From Algoriphagus aquaeductus (lineage in GTDB: Bacteria > Bacteroidota > Bacteroidia > Cytophagales > Cyclobacteriaceae), in contig NZ_QKTX01000001.1 of NCBI RefSeq assembly GCF_003253485.1, positions 124,001 to 188,000 of the forward strand: DNA of 64,000 nucleotides, written 5' to 3'. Positions 34,402 to 43,327 of this stretch are shown here, piece by piece. The translations under genes and the position numbers were made by a program. The notes below the pieces were generated by a model. That model did no database searches. It was not told the DNA's origin and was given only the letters and a program-made list of their open reading frames with translations. Positions within the stretch are counted from its first letter, which is position 1. Every line of letters begins with the position of its first letter.

Positions 34402-37400
34402 TTATTGCTTTTTACCCTCGAAACTGATCCCCATGGCTTTCATGGTGAGTTTAACCACTTTCTTTTCGGAGTTTCTTCCAAATTCCAAGGCGGTACCGTT
34501 TTCACCGGTGAAGCTATCTTCTTTAGCACCGGGAGTCAGAACTCCTTCATTTTCCCCGGCTTTTAGATAGAGTTTTCCAGCTTTTGTCGATATCTCCAAA
34601 AATTCAAAAGGAAGTCCGGATATTTTATATTTTCCACTGTAGGCCTTCAGTGATTCTTCGGAAAGCTGTTTGTTGGAAATGGGAGCAGGAGCATTTTTGA
34701 GTGCAGCACTTTGGGCTGTTTGAAATTCTAAGTCCATAATCACAAAGAGCGACTGTCCCGAAGCCGCAGCATCGTTTTTGAAGACAAAATAGACATCATG
34801 TAAGCCCACAGTCTGGGCAAGTTTAGCCTCAATAGGAGCTGGTAAACTGCCCTGACTCGGTAGTTGAGCCTGGGATTTTACCTCAGCAGATCCGATAATC
34901 TTGCCAGATGCGGAACCCAGACGAACCTCAATCGTGCCACCGGCAGCGTTCAATTGGGCTTGTGGAGCAGTCGCTGTGAAAGCAATTTTTTCGATGCCTG
35001 TGAGATCCAGATTTTTGAAACCGATGTAGGAACCACTAGTAGAAGCAATGATCACACTCGCATACTTCATTGTGCCCTCAGCAACCTCAGCCTTGCCAGC
35101 TGGCATTTTAGCGTTTCGAAGTGTCAGCACTTTTTCTGCGGTGATGGAAGGGATTCCTTGATTGCCCCGGTCCTTATAGGCAGCTCGAACCACATAAATG
35201 CCTTCACCCTTGTCACCCTCTGGGATTGCCATCACATAGCTTCCTTTTACAGGTAGGTTTGCAGTAGCCTTTTTCTCTACTCCGAGACTCAGGATATAGT
35301 TTACCATTTCCAAGGCATCTGACTCGGATAGTTGAGGATGGGCGCTCATCGGCACCTCTCCCCATACACCACCACCACCGCTGATGACTTTTTTGGCCAG
35401 CATCTCGGCAGCCTTGGAATCATTTTGATACTTTTTGGCGATGTCGCTATAGGCCGGCCCCACCGATTTTTTATCAACGCTATGACAAGCTTTACAATCG
35501 CTTCCTTCGATCAGACTCAGCCCCTTCATCGTCCCTGCTGCGGCATCCGCTGAGCGGTGTCCTTGTGCAATGGCCACCAAATCATATCCCTCAGGGAGGT
35601 AATCAAAACTGATTGCTACTTCTTCAGGCTTGATTTGACCGTTTGCCAAGCTGCCATCTTCTTTGTCAGTCACTTTCACTTCATAGTCAAAGGGCAGACC
35701 GGGGAAGAAAAAGGTCTGATTACTTACTGGGGTTTCGAAAACCAAGATCGGTTCTTCATTTCCAGCCAGAATTTCCAAAGACTGACTGGTGCTTCCTCCT
35801 TGAGAATCGGTCACAGTTAGCGTGGCTTTGTATACTCCTGGCTGATCAAATGTCACCGTTGGGTTTGCTTCTTTGAATTTGCGTGTATCGCCACCCTTGT
35901 CATTGGAAATGCTCCAAACATACTCCAGCTCATCAAAATCCGGATCACTGGTTCCCTTGGAAGAAAACTGAACCGTAAGCGGAATTGAACCTCCTCTTTT
36001 ATCACTTGCCACTTGTAGGACTGGCTTTCTGTTGCCTCCATTGTATTCTATCTTGATCAGGCGGGCATCGTCATTTTGGGTAAACCAACCGCTGCCATAT
36101 TCCAGCATGTACAGGTCACCCTCTGGACCAAATTCCATGTCCATGGGATTGGAAAATTTATAGCTAGGCATAAAACGCTCCATGGATTTATAGTTTCCTT
36201 CTTCGTCCATCGTAACCGCCAGGATCCAACCCCGCATCCATTCGTAGATCAGCAATTTTCCATCATAGTAGTCAGGAAAGGCCCGTTTTGCATTTTTGAA
36301 CTGATCCGAATAGAACACCGGACCTGCCATGGCAGATCGGCCACCAGCACCGACTAAAGGGAATTCGACTGATTCTCCATAAGGATACCAGATAAATGCT
36401 TTCTGTGCTGGAGGAAGCTGATTGATTCCTGTGTTGTTTGCAGAATTGTTGACTGTTTTTGCGGGATCAAAAAGATCGCCTGACTTACCGGAAGCAAAGT
36501 CAAATTGATAGTAGGGCTTATTGTCTCCCACAAAGTATGGCCAACCGAAATTCCCTGCTTTTCTGGCCTGCCCAACTTCATCCTGTCCTTCAGGACCACG
36601 GTTTTCGCCTGGCTGAGAAGCGTCAGGACCTACATCTCCCCAATAGAGGTATCCAGTCTTTGGATCAACTGAAATCCGGAATGGGTTGCGGTGCCCCATT
36701 GTATATATTTCAGGTCGGGTTTTAGGAGTGCCGGGAGGAAATAAGTTTCCTTCTGGAATGGTATAAGTCCCGTCTTTTTCCGGATGAATTCTCAGAATTT
36801 TTCCACGCAAGTCATTTGTATTTGCAGAAGTCATCTGGGCATCGAATGGCTGACGACCGGGACGATCATCCGTCGGGCTGTAGCCATTAGATTGATGGGG
36901 ATTGATATGGTCGCCTGTTGAGAGGTAGAGATTGCCTTTGGAATCAAAAGCCAGAGATCCGCCTGCGTGACCTGAAATTTCCCGTTGAGTGGCGATTTCC
37001 AACATCACTTTTTTGGAATCCATCAGCAACTCATCGCCCTTCATTTGGTAGCGGGCAAGAATATTTTTGGGTTCATTCCCCTCAGGTGAATAATAGAGGT
37101 AAATCCAGCCGTTTTCTGAAAATTCCGGATCTCTAGTTATTCCTAGCAATCCGCCTTCATCATTTTCTTTATTTCCCGCCTTGTCTGTCACCATGGTATT
37201 AACAGGGATTTTCGCAACCACGGTTGTTTTGCCATTTGCTGGGCTGTATAGCTTCAAATTACCCTTCCGCTCTACAATCAACACCCGACTGTCTGGCAAG
37301 ACAGTCAACTCCATCGGTTCATCCAGTTTTTCTTCCAGGATCACTTTGGCAAACCTGTTTTCCTCTGGCATTTTTTTGGTTTTCGCTTTGGAATAATCCA

Positions 37401-38172
37401 AAGGCTTCGGCTTGTCTCCACCCATTGCATAATGCAATCCTGCATGGAGGTGCTTTAAAAACAGGGGATCAGCGAAAGTTTCGTCGGTATGGCCACCGGC
37501 AGTATAAAAAGATCGTCCTCCATCAAATTCATGATACCAGGCCATCGGATGATTTTCTCCATTGGTTCCACCCGTGTAGGTTTTTTCGTCGATTTTCAGA
37601 AGGACATGAATGTCTGGATGGATATCCTTGAAGGAATAAAATTCATCTTCCCGCTCCCAAAGTTCAGGAAGGAAACTGGTCGAAGGGTGTGTATCATCCG
37701 CTCTGATAAAGGTGCCTTTTTGGACATTTTCAGGCATGGGATGGCTCTCAAACCATGCTCCAGCCAGCTTGTTGTACCAGGGCCAACCGTATTCCGTATC
37801 TGTGGCGGCGTGGATACCCAAATACCCGCCGCCCGCCTGAATGTAGCGTTCAAAGGCATTTTGCTGCTCGGGGTTGAGCACATCGCCTGTAGTATTCAAA
37901 AAAACCACGGCACTGTACTTCTTCAGATTCTCCTCGGAAAATCGGGTGGCATTTTCAGTGGTATCCACTACAAAGCCATACTGCATCCCCATTTCCAAAA
38001 GTGCCTTTTGACCGGCTTCTATCGAATTGTGGCGAAAACCTTCAGTCTTACTGAACACCAAAACTTTCGAAGGACCTTGTTCAGAAGAACAACCCAGAAA
38101 ACTGATGACTACAAATCCTATCAGCAGGATGCCGAGGACAGTTCTGAGCGGATGGAAATTAAAACGAATCAT
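34402..38172 (-). CDS. Multidomain lipoprotein: ThuA, PQQ-dependent sugar dehydrogenase, PKD, cytochrome c, carbohydrate-binding
   Basis: 1256 residues. A lipobox (IGFVVISFLGCSSEQ) anchors it. A ThuA-like domain (about 30-250; VLVFSKTEGFRHNS) precedes a GSDH/PQQ sugar dehydrogenase beta-propeller (about 270-705; SGHAGGSLAFDSKGNLYLST). A PKD domain follows near 730-815, then a cytochrome c with CKACH near 894 and an axial Met in EVPMSAHP, a CBM6-like domain near 1000-1160, and a small C-terminal beta domain. Electrons from sugar oxidation could pass to the fused heme. This multi-domain design is frequent in Bacteroidota and Planctomycetes. It is the largest gene of the block; the isomerase gene lies just upstream (55 bp). 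Confidence 0.8.
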   Translation of the reverse strand: MIRFNFHPLRTVLGILLIGFVVISFLGCSSEQGPSKVLVFSKTEGFRHNSIEAGQKALLEMGMQYGFVVDTTENATRFSEENLKKYSAVVFLNTTGDVLNPEQQNAFERYIQAGGGYLGIHAATDTEYGWPWYNKLAGAWFESHPMPENVQKGTFIRADDTHPSTSFLPELWEREDEFYSFKDIHPDIHVLLKIDEKTYTGGTNGENHPMAWYHEFDGGRSFYTAGGHTDETFADPLFLKHLHAGLHYAMGGDKPKPLDYSKAKTKKMPEENRFAKVILEEKLDEPMELTVLPDSRVLIVERKGNLKLYSPANGKTTVVAKIPVNTMVTDKAGNKENDEGGLLGITRDPEFSENGWIYLYYSPEGNEPKNILARYQMKGDELLMDSKKVMLEIATQREISGHAGGSLAFDSKGNLYLSTGDHINPHQSNGYSPTDDRPGRQPFDAQMTSANTNDLRGKILRIHPEKDGTYTIPEGNLFPPGTPKTRPEIYTMGHRNPFRISVDPKTGYLYWGDVGPDASQPGENRGPEGQDEVGQARKAGNFGWPYFVGDNKPYYQFDFASGKSGDLFDPAKTVNNSANNTGINQLPPAQKAFIWYPYGESVEFPLVGAGGRSAMAGPVFYSDQFKNAKRAFPDYYDGKLLIYEWMRGWILAVTMDEEGNYKSMERFMPSYKFSNPMDMEFGPEGDLYMLEYGSGWFTQNDDARLIKIEYNGGNRKPVLQVASDKRGGSIPLTVQFSSKGTSDPDFDELEYVWSISNDKGGDTRKFKEANPTVTFDQPGVYKATLTVTDSQGGSTSQSLEILAGNEEPILVFETPVSNQTFFFPGLPFDYEVKVTDKEDGSLANGQIKPEEVAISFDYLPEGYDLVAIAQGHRSADAAAGTMKGLSLIEGSDCKACHSVDKKSVGPAYSDIAKKYQNDSKAAEMLAKKVISGGGGVWGEVPMSAHPQLSESDALEMVNYILSLGVEKKATANLPVKGSYVMAIPEGDKGEGIYVVRAAYKDRGNQGIPSITAEKVLTLRNAKMPAGKAEVAEGTMKYASVIIASTSGSYIGFKNLDLTGIEKIAFTATAPQAQLNAAGGTIEVRLGSASGKIIGSAEVKSQAQLPSQGSLPAPIEAKLAQTVGLHDVYFVFKNDAAASGQSLFVIMDLEFQTAQSAALKNAPAPISNKQLSEESLKAYSGKYKISGLPFEFLEISTKAGKLYLKAGENEGVLTPGAKEDSFTGENGTALEFGRNSEKKVVKLTMKAMGISFEGKKQ

Positions 38173-38227
38173 AAGAAATGCTTAGAATTTGATTTGTTGG
38201 TAAGATATCGGTCAAGAAAAAGTGGGA

Positions 38228-39112
38228 TTAAATGTCGCAGATTTCAACCCCTTGCTTGAGCGAACCGAGCTTGTCTTCACGCTTTGGAATGAATTCCTGG
38301 CCGACGAATCCTTTGTAGCCGGTCTCCACAATTGCCCTCATGATGGCAGGATAGTTCAATTCCTGTGTCTCATCGATTTCATTTCGTCCAGGAACGCCAC
38401 CGGTATGGTAATGGGAAATGTAAGGATGGTATTTTTTGATAGTGGCAATTACATCTCCTTCCATGATCTGCATGTGGTAGATATCATACAGGAGTTTGAA
38501 GCGGTCTGAACCGATCCTGTCTGCCAAAGCGACTCCCCAAGAAGTGTGGTCAGCCATGTAGTCTTTGTGATCTACCTTGCTGTTGAGCAGTTCCATGACT
38601 AAGGTTACTTGGTGCTTTTCAGCGAAAGACATCAGGCGTTTTAATCCTATAGCTGCATTTTCCAAACCTTGCTCATCGTCTATGCCGTTTCGGTTGCCGG
38701 AGAAGCAGATGATTTGCTTAAATCCCGCTTGGGCTGCCAGAGGAATTACTTCCTCATATTTTTTTATCAAGGCATCGTGGTACTGTGGGTCGTTGAACCC
38801 CTTAGGAATGCCCAGGTCAGCACCCCAAGGCAAAGCTGAGGTCAGTCCATATTTGGCAAGTGTTGGCCACTCTTGGGGCCCGACCAGTTCAATGGATTGA
38901 AGGCCGATTTCATTTGCAGCTTTACAAAGATCTTCCAGTGGGACCCGATAGCACCAGCGACAAACAGAGTGGTTGATGTTTCCTTTCAGATCAGGGCCTA
39001 GGGCATTGTCTGCTGCTTCCAGGCGAAAGGATAGGGAAGTACCAAGAGTAGTTAAAGCGAGGCTTCTGGCAATTTTTTGAAGGCTTCCTCTACGGGAAAT
39101 TTTAGTAGTCAT
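38228..39112 (-). CDS. Hydroxypyruvate isomerase-like sugar phosphate isomerase/epimerase, exported
   Basis: 294 residues of the AP-endonuclease-2 TIM-barrel superfamily. Motifs are VMELLNSKVDHKDYM (Glu ligand), LLYDIYHMQIMEGDV (Asp/His), HYHTGGVPGRNEID and GFVGQEFIPK (Glu). These match the Hyi group, which isomerises hydroxypyruvate and tartronate semialdehyde or epimerises sugars. The N-terminus (TKISRRGSLQKIARSLALTT) is a Tat-type signal with the RR pair, implying folded export. The substrate is unknown. Confidence 0.8.
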   Translation of the reverse strand: MTTKISRRGSLQKIARSLALTTLGTSLSFRLEAADNALGPDLKGNINHSVCRWCYRVPLEDLCKAANEIGLQSIELVGPQEWPTLAKYGLTSALPWGADLGIPKGFNDPQYHDALIKKYEEVIPLAAQAGFKQIICFSGNRNGIDDEQGLENAAIGLKRLMSFAEKHQVTLVMELLNSKVDHKDYMADHTSWGVALADRIGSDRFKLLYDIYHMQIMEGDVIATIKKYHPYISHYHTGGVPGRNEIDETQELNYPAIMRAIVETGYKGFVGQEFIPKREDKLGSLKQGVEICDI

Positions 39113-39181
39113 GGCGGTGGAATTTTATGTCTGTTTTAATATTTAAAACACGTTTCAATTAAGGCTTGGAGTTTTATAATT

Positions 39182-40138
39182 CTAGTTCGCAACTTCTTCA
39201 TCTGTTTTTCCCCAACCTATGAGATATAGCGGTACTAATTCCATCATGGCATCCATCGTACCTGGTTTTTCATCTTTCCAAACCGTATGGACAGAGGCCT
39301 TATGGCCTTTCATTACAAACTTTTCGATAAAGGCATCTATCTCTGAAAAATTGTATTGCAGTGGTTTTAGTGCCACAATATGGTCCGCCTGATCCTCTTC
39401 ATAGAGCCAGAATGGAGCATTCATTTCTCGAAGTTGCTTACTGATGTAATTGGACCCGGCGTAAAGATTTCCCTCGATGGAGTATGAGTCAAAAGGCACT
39501 TGCATGTCTTTATTCCCATGCATGAGCAACATGGGACTTGGGGTTCTTTTCCAGATTAGGCTGTCTTGAGAAACTATGACTGCTCCAGCATGAGATATCA
39601 CTCCGGCATAGTTAAAATCCTGCGGAAGGTGCTTGGAACCTTCTCCCTCCGAACTGATTTCATACACTGCATTTAGGCAGGTGATCGCACCAGCACTGCC
39701 CCCAGAAATAATGATTTTGTCGGGGTCAATTCCCCACTCTTCAGCATGTTTAAGGATAAAAGCTGTAGCATCAATCAGGTCACTTGTAGCTATGGAAACC
39801 GCATGCATTATTTCATCCTGACCTGCTTCCAAACCTGGAGTGATTCCCAAGCGGTAATCCATTAAGATGGATACAAAGCCTTGTTCTGTAAAATGCTTGG
39901 CATATTGGATTTGCAAGGCATTGACTCGATTACCTACTGAAAAACCTCCTCCATGAACATAAATTAAAACCGGTTTTTCACCTTCGAAAAGAACATCCTT
40001 GTTCACATATTTATCCAAGTGAAGCGAAGCACCATCTTTCTCGGCATACACAAACGTTTCTTTTTCAACTCTGCTTTGTGCATGTGAGCCAAAAACCAAA
40101 AAATTTACAAACTGAAGGAATACGAGTGATTTTTTCAT
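39182..40138 (-). CDS. Secreted alpha/beta hydrolase (esterase/BD-FAE type)
   Basis: 318 residues with a signal peptide (SLVFLQFVNFLVFGSHAQSR). The oxyanion motif HGGGFSVG and the nucleophile elbow IISGGSAGA (near 170) are canonical for the hormone-sensitive lipase and BD-FAE esterase families. The Asp and His (MLLMHGNKDMQVP and EDQADHIVALKP) complete the triad. It probably deacylates a plant or algal saccharide. It is co-directed with the catabolic genes. Confidence 0.8.
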   Translation of the reverse strand: MKKSLVFLQFVNFLVFGSHAQSRVEKETFVYAEKDGASLHLDKYVNKDVLFEGEKPVLIYVHGGGFSVGNRVNALQIQYAKHFTEQGFVSILMDYRLGITPGLEAGQDEIMHAVSIATSDLIDATAFILKHAEEWGIDPDKIIISGGSAGAITCLNAVYEISSEGEGSKHLPQDFNYAGVISHAGAVIVSQDSLIWKRTPSPMLLMHGNKDMQVPFDSYSIEGNLYAGSNYISKQLREMNAPFWLYEEDQADHIVALKPLQYNFSEIDAFIEKFVMKGHKASVHTVWKDEKPGTMDAMMELVPLYLIGWGKTDEEVAN

Positions 40139-40180
40139 TTTATGGAGGTTATATGGATTTGATTTTTTGATTTCTTAGAC

Positions 40181-41341
40181 TTAGTTGACCAAGTCATCCA
40201 AATGCTGGTTGGTTTTGAAAAGCTGGATTGCCTTTTTAGTCAACCAAACCAAAAATCCTAGGATCAAGGCAAGAATTAACAAAGCTATAATTGAGAGCAA
40301 AATCGGATAATTCAACAGGGTCAGGACCCATTGGATTTTTGATCTTGTTTGGTCTAATTGGGTGATATTGGCCGATAAGTCAGGAGTAGGCTGACTGTAA
40401 TCGATGTCTTTTATTTTTGGGAGGTATCCTCTCTCTACACTGCTTTCGAGACAAAATATATGAACCTGTTCTACAACATTCCCGGCAAGGATGATATCAC
40501 GCTCCAGATCCTCCCAACTTAGGGTAGGTGGAATTTGAGTCATTCCTTCGATTTCTACTCCTCCTCCTGTACTTCCGATTGCAACTGCCTTAAGTCCTTT
40601 TCCATACAAGGGAATAAATGCCGCCCCATTTGGACCGTAGAAACTGCTGTACAACATAGGGATTTCTAAATCAGACGGTATGTCTAGGATACCAGTTACC
40701 CGCTGAAAGACCCTTGAATTGGCTTCCCGCTCATCAAAAAGAAATGGTAGAATGTAACTTTCCAGCGCATAGCCATCTGATTTGATCCTGGAGATCACCT
40801 TTTGATAATCGGCAGTGCCTTTTTCTATTCGGGAAGAGTCAAACAGACGTCCGAAAGCCTTTTTCATGGCGGCCCGAGGGTTGTTGGTCATCAATACAAT
40901 GTCCTCCATACTTGGCTCCAAATCGATTCCCACCCCTGCCCATTGTAGATTGTTGGCCAAGGTCCACTCTTGGAAATCTTCATAACGCTGCAATGCATCA
41001 GCCCCGTTTTCCATATTAAACCAATAGCCCTCTTCTTTAGGCAAAAGCAGCCATCCGACCACAGGAATTCCCTCCCTGTTGAGTTGCTGTACCACTCGAA
41101 CCCGTTCAGGAGAAAAATCAAGTATCCCCATTCGAATTTCTGCCTCCATCGCATGCAAATCGGAAATCACTGTAGAATCAGCAAACAATGCTTCCAATTC
41201 CACAGATGGCAGTTCGGTAAAAAAAGAAAGCTTGGGCTTTTGGCCTAGGGCAGGCAGGGACATGATTAGTAAAATGGGAAGGATGATTTTCTTGAAATTC
41301 CTGAGCTGTTGTGTAAAAGAAATTTGCGTGTGATTTTTCAT
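40181..41341 (-). CDS. Exported TIM-barrel-like protein with C-terminal membrane anchor
   Basis: About 387 residues from the ATG at 41341; the frame extends to 41389 but the extra residues overlap an operator. It has a signal-like segment (IILPILLIMSLPALGQKP) and a C-terminal membrane helix (YPILLSIIALLILALILGFL). The centre reads like a glycoside-hydrolase or chitinase-like barrel: NREGIPVVGWLLLPKEEGYW, WAGVGIDLEPSMEDI (a D-x-E pair), and IPMLYSSFYGPNGAAF. I am not sure of the family. It is the first gene of the minus-strand operon. Confidence 0.55.
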   Translation of the reverse strand: MKNHTQISFTQQLRNFKKIILPILLIMSLPALGQKPKLSFFTELPSVELEALFADSTVISDLHAMEAEIRMGILDFSPERVRVVQQLNREGIPVVGWLLLPKEEGYWFNMENGADALQRYEDFQEWTLANNLQWAGVGIDLEPSMEDIVLMTNNPRAAMKKAFGRLFDSSRIEKGTADYQKVISRIKSDGYALESYILPFLFDEREANSRVFQRVTGILDIPSDLEIPMLYSSFYGPNGAAFIPLYGKGLKAVAIGSTGGGVEIEGMTQIPPTLSWEDLERDIILAGNVVEQVHIFCLESSVERGYLPKIKDIDYSQPTPDLSANITQLDQTRSKIQWVLTLLNYPILLSIIALLILALILGFLVWLTKKAIQLFKTNQHLDDLVN

Positions 41342-41389
41342 TGTTGTTTCTAATGGAGAATTCGAAAGAAGAAATTGAAACAAAATCAA

Positions 41390-41449
41390 TCCGTCAATAT
41401 GACGGAATAAAAGTAAAGAAAGTTTTTATCAATCCGTCAAATTAACGGA
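41390..41449. promoter_or_regulatory. Pair of TCCGTCA-type operators over the divergent promoter
   Basis: Site 1 at 41390-41406 is a perfect palindrome, TCCGTCAATATGACGGA. Site 2 at 41433-41449 is TCCGTCAAATTAACGGA. Centres are 43 bp apart, four helical turns. For the minus-strand operon, a -7-like box TACTTTTA (41415-41408) lies between them, so site 1 covers the transcription start and site 2 the -33 region. For the plus-strand regulator gene, TACCTTTG (41461-41468) fits TAnnTTTG perfectly but lies only 3 bp before its ATG, so that mRNA may be leaderless. The likely ligand is the Nudix-type regulator. Confidence 0.7.
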
Positions 41450-41471
41450 ATAAAAAATTTTACCTTTGGTC

Positions 41472-42248
41472 ATGCATTCACAAGAAGAGCTATTAGACTT
41501 TATCAAAAACGGCCATAAGCAATATTTGCCGCATGTTTCGATTGATCCGGTAATTTTTGGTTATAGTGATCAAAAGCTTAAAATCTTACTCCTTAAATGG
41601 AAGGGATTGGAAGGCTGGGGATTGCCAGGAGGCTACATTAAGCGGGAGGAACCTATTAGCCAAGCAGCCAACCGGATTTTGGAAGAGCGTACCGGGCTAA
41701 AAAATGTCTTTCTTCAGCAATTTTACACCTTTGGAGATTCACATTACCGGACGCATGAGCAAAGCCTAAAGGAAATTACTCAAGAACAAGGTGAGGATAT
41801 TTTGAAAGGAAGTTGGCTATTTGAACGAACGCTGTCCATCAGTTACTTTTCCTTGGTGGATCACTCAAAGGTGAATGTGACCACTGATTTTTTCACCTAC
41901 GATTACCATTGGTTTGGTATCGATGAGATCCCCGAGCTTTTGTTTGAGCAGAATGAGGTCGTGGACAAGGCCTTGACAACACTTCGCCTTCAACTGTATC
42001 ATCAGCCGATTGGCTCCAATCTTCTTCCTGAAAAGTTCACGCTTCCTGAAATTCACAGTCTCTACGAAACGATTTTGGACAAAAAACTCGATCAGCGGAA
42101 TTTTTTGAGAAAGATGATGACATTGGGAATTATCAAGAAACTGGACGAACAGCGGTCCATAGGAGCCCACCGATCACCTTTCCTTTACCAGTTTGAAAAG
42201 GAAAATTACGAGGAGGCGCTAAAGCAGGGGATTATCCATGCGAATTGA
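41472..42248 (+). CDS. Nudix-fold transcriptional regulator with winged helix (NrtR/AraR type)
   Basis: 258 residues from the ATG at 41472 (the frame opens at TTG 41466). The Nudix domain has the box with GGYIKREEPISQAANRIL then EERTGL (53-76), close to the canonical form. The C-terminal winged helix (about 180-250) has LPEIHSLYETILDKKLDQRN then FLRKMMTLGIIKKL. Bacteroidota AraR and NrtR regulators of this plan bind a sugar or ADP-ribose derivative and repress divergent catabolic operons. It faces the minus-strand gene set across the two operators, so it is a strong candidate for their regulator. Confidence 0.85.
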   Translation: MHSQEELLDFIKNGHKQYLPHVSIDPVIFGYSDQKLKILLLKWKGLEGWGLPGGYIKREEPISQAANRILEERTGLKNVFLQQFYTFGDSHYRTHEQSLKEITQEQGEDILKGSWLFERTLSISYFSLVDHSKVNVTTDFFTYDYHWFGIDEIPELLFEQNEVVDKALTTLRLQLYHQPIGSNLLPEKFTLPEIHSLYETILDKKLDQRNFLRKMMTLGIIKKLDEQRSIGAHRSPFLYQFEKENYEEALKQGIIHAN

Positions 42249-42337
42249 TGGCTAGCACTTTCCGAAAAAGTAACCCGATAAATTGACCTTGATAAACTAA
42301 GTCAGGTTAATCGGGTCAATTTACGCCTGTCATGAAA

Positions 42338-42577
42338 TCATGGATTTGGAACCTTAACCTTATCCAATCTCAATTTTCTCAGATGATAGACATGGATCAC
42401 ACAAAATACCACGCTGGCAATGATTAAAGGAAAAGCCATGAGAAAAAATCCATAGAGTGTATAGAAGACGCTAGAGATCAGATGCCAAACTCTAAACTTA
42501 GCCATGTCCTTTTTGGAGATGGCATAAAAACCTGCCCCAATAGCCAGGTATCCCATTGTTTCTGCTACCCAATTCAT
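42338..42577 (-). CDS. Small two-helix membrane protein
   Basis: 79 residues with hydrophobic segments MGYLAIGAGFYAIS and FYTLYGFFLMAFPLIIASVV. No family is recognised, though small YgjV/SemiSWEET-like proteins have a similar layout. Its start overlaps the MarR stop by 4 bp, so it is coupled to the regulator gene and is probably a target of the same operator. Confidence 0.55.
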   Translation of the reverse strand: MNWVAETMGYLAIGAGFYAISKKDMAKFRVWHLISSVFYTLYGFFLMAFPLIIASVVFCVIHVYHLRKLRLDKVKVPNP

Positions 42578-43056
42578 CCTGCTTTGAAATTTTCGAAGGT
42601 TCTCTCTTTATAATTGCGTTCTTTAAATTTTGCTTCAACATAGCTTAGCTCTTCTAAAAAATTTGGACTGTCTGAGACTAATTGCTGCATGGTGAGTATC
42701 CCTGCCTCCCAATGCTTTTTAAATTCTGGAAGTTTGGACTTGGCTTTTTCTGTAAGCATCAAATTTTGTTTCCTGGCGTCATTTTCATCCTTTTTATTTT
42801 GCAGGTAGCCTTTTTCCTTCATGCTGCTGACGATTTTGACAATGGCCGGATGGGACATGTTGAGGGCTTCAGAAATATCAGTAATTGTCAATTCCTCCTT
42901 TTTTTCAAAAAGCAGGAAAACGAGATGCCAGTTGGGGCCGATGTCCAAGCCAACAGATTTATAATAATCCCTCGTGCTGTAAAGCAGCTCATCACTCAAT
43001 CTTTTGAGCCTGCCCGCCAATCCTTCATGGCCTAATAAGGTTAGAAAATCTTCCAT
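42574..43056 (-). CDS. MarR-family transcriptional regulator
   Basis: About 160 residues from the ATG at 43056; the frame's TTG at 43083 overlaps the operator. The winged HTH is clear: ELTITDISEALNMSHPAIVK, then IVSSMKEKGYLQNKKDENDA with the DxR-type wing residues (DENDARKQNLMLT). MarR proteins are usually autorepressors that respond to small ligands or oxidants. The paired palindromes immediately upstream fit autorepression. Confidence 0.85.
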   Translation of the reverse strand: MEDFLTLLGHEGLAGRLKRLSDELLYSTRDYYKSVGLDIGPNWHLVFLLFEKKEELTITDISEALNMSHPAIVKIVSSMKEKGYLQNKKDENDARKQNLMLTEKAKSKLPEFKKHWEAGILTMQQLVSDSPNFLEELSYVEAKFKERNYKERTFENFKAG

Positions 43057-43066
43057 ACTTCCATTA

Positions 43067-43114
43067 TGTAACCAGTTACACAAATATAATGCAATATTTT
43101 ACGTAACCGGTTAC
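43067..43114 (-). promoter_or_regulatory. MarR autoregulatory promoter with two GTAACC(A/G)GTTAC operators
   Basis: TGTAACCAGTTACA (43067-43080) and GTAACCGGTTAC (43103-43114) are near-identical palindromes with centres 35 bp apart. Between them on the minus strand lies TATATTTG (43088-43081), a perfect TAnnTTTG -7 box. One operator covers the start of transcription and the other the -33 region. Confidence 0.75.
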
Positions 43115-43215
43115 ATTTAATCGAAGCCGATTAAAATTTTTTTATCAGGTATCCCAAAAAACAATCCCAGTGTTTCTTGGAAACTTTACCTATGGAATGC
43201 CTTATTCCGGTTTTG

Positions 43216-43240
43216 TCCAATTGTATGCACAAAGGTCGGA
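43216..43240 (+). repeat. Direct repeat copy 2
   Basis: 25 bp identical to 30761-30785, in the same orientation, at the far edge of the catabolic block and 155 bp before the next element gene. Confidence 0.6.
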
Positions 43241-43259
43241 TTGCCAGTCAGTTTTAAAA

Positions 43260-43327
43260 AATTGAGGCTTCCAGCAGAATTTCCTAAAAACAGGGTTTCC
43301 TACGGACTGCCTCCCAGTTTTTCAATT
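43260..43327 (+). other. Nested hairpin in the leader of the 73-residue protein gene
   Basis: AATTGA (43260-43265) pairs with TCAATT (43322-43327). Inside, GAGGC (43264-43268) pairs with GCCTC (43309-43313), and GCAG (43274-43277) with CTGC (43307-43310); the last two overlap and compete. A single strand entering a recipient could fold here. Confidence 0.3.

Noticed and set aside
42271..42327. ACCCGAT/ATCGGGT and AAATTGACC/GGGTCAATTT repeats after the Nudix regulator as a terminator
   Set aside because: The arms are in interleaved order and do not give one clean stem; no T-run follows.
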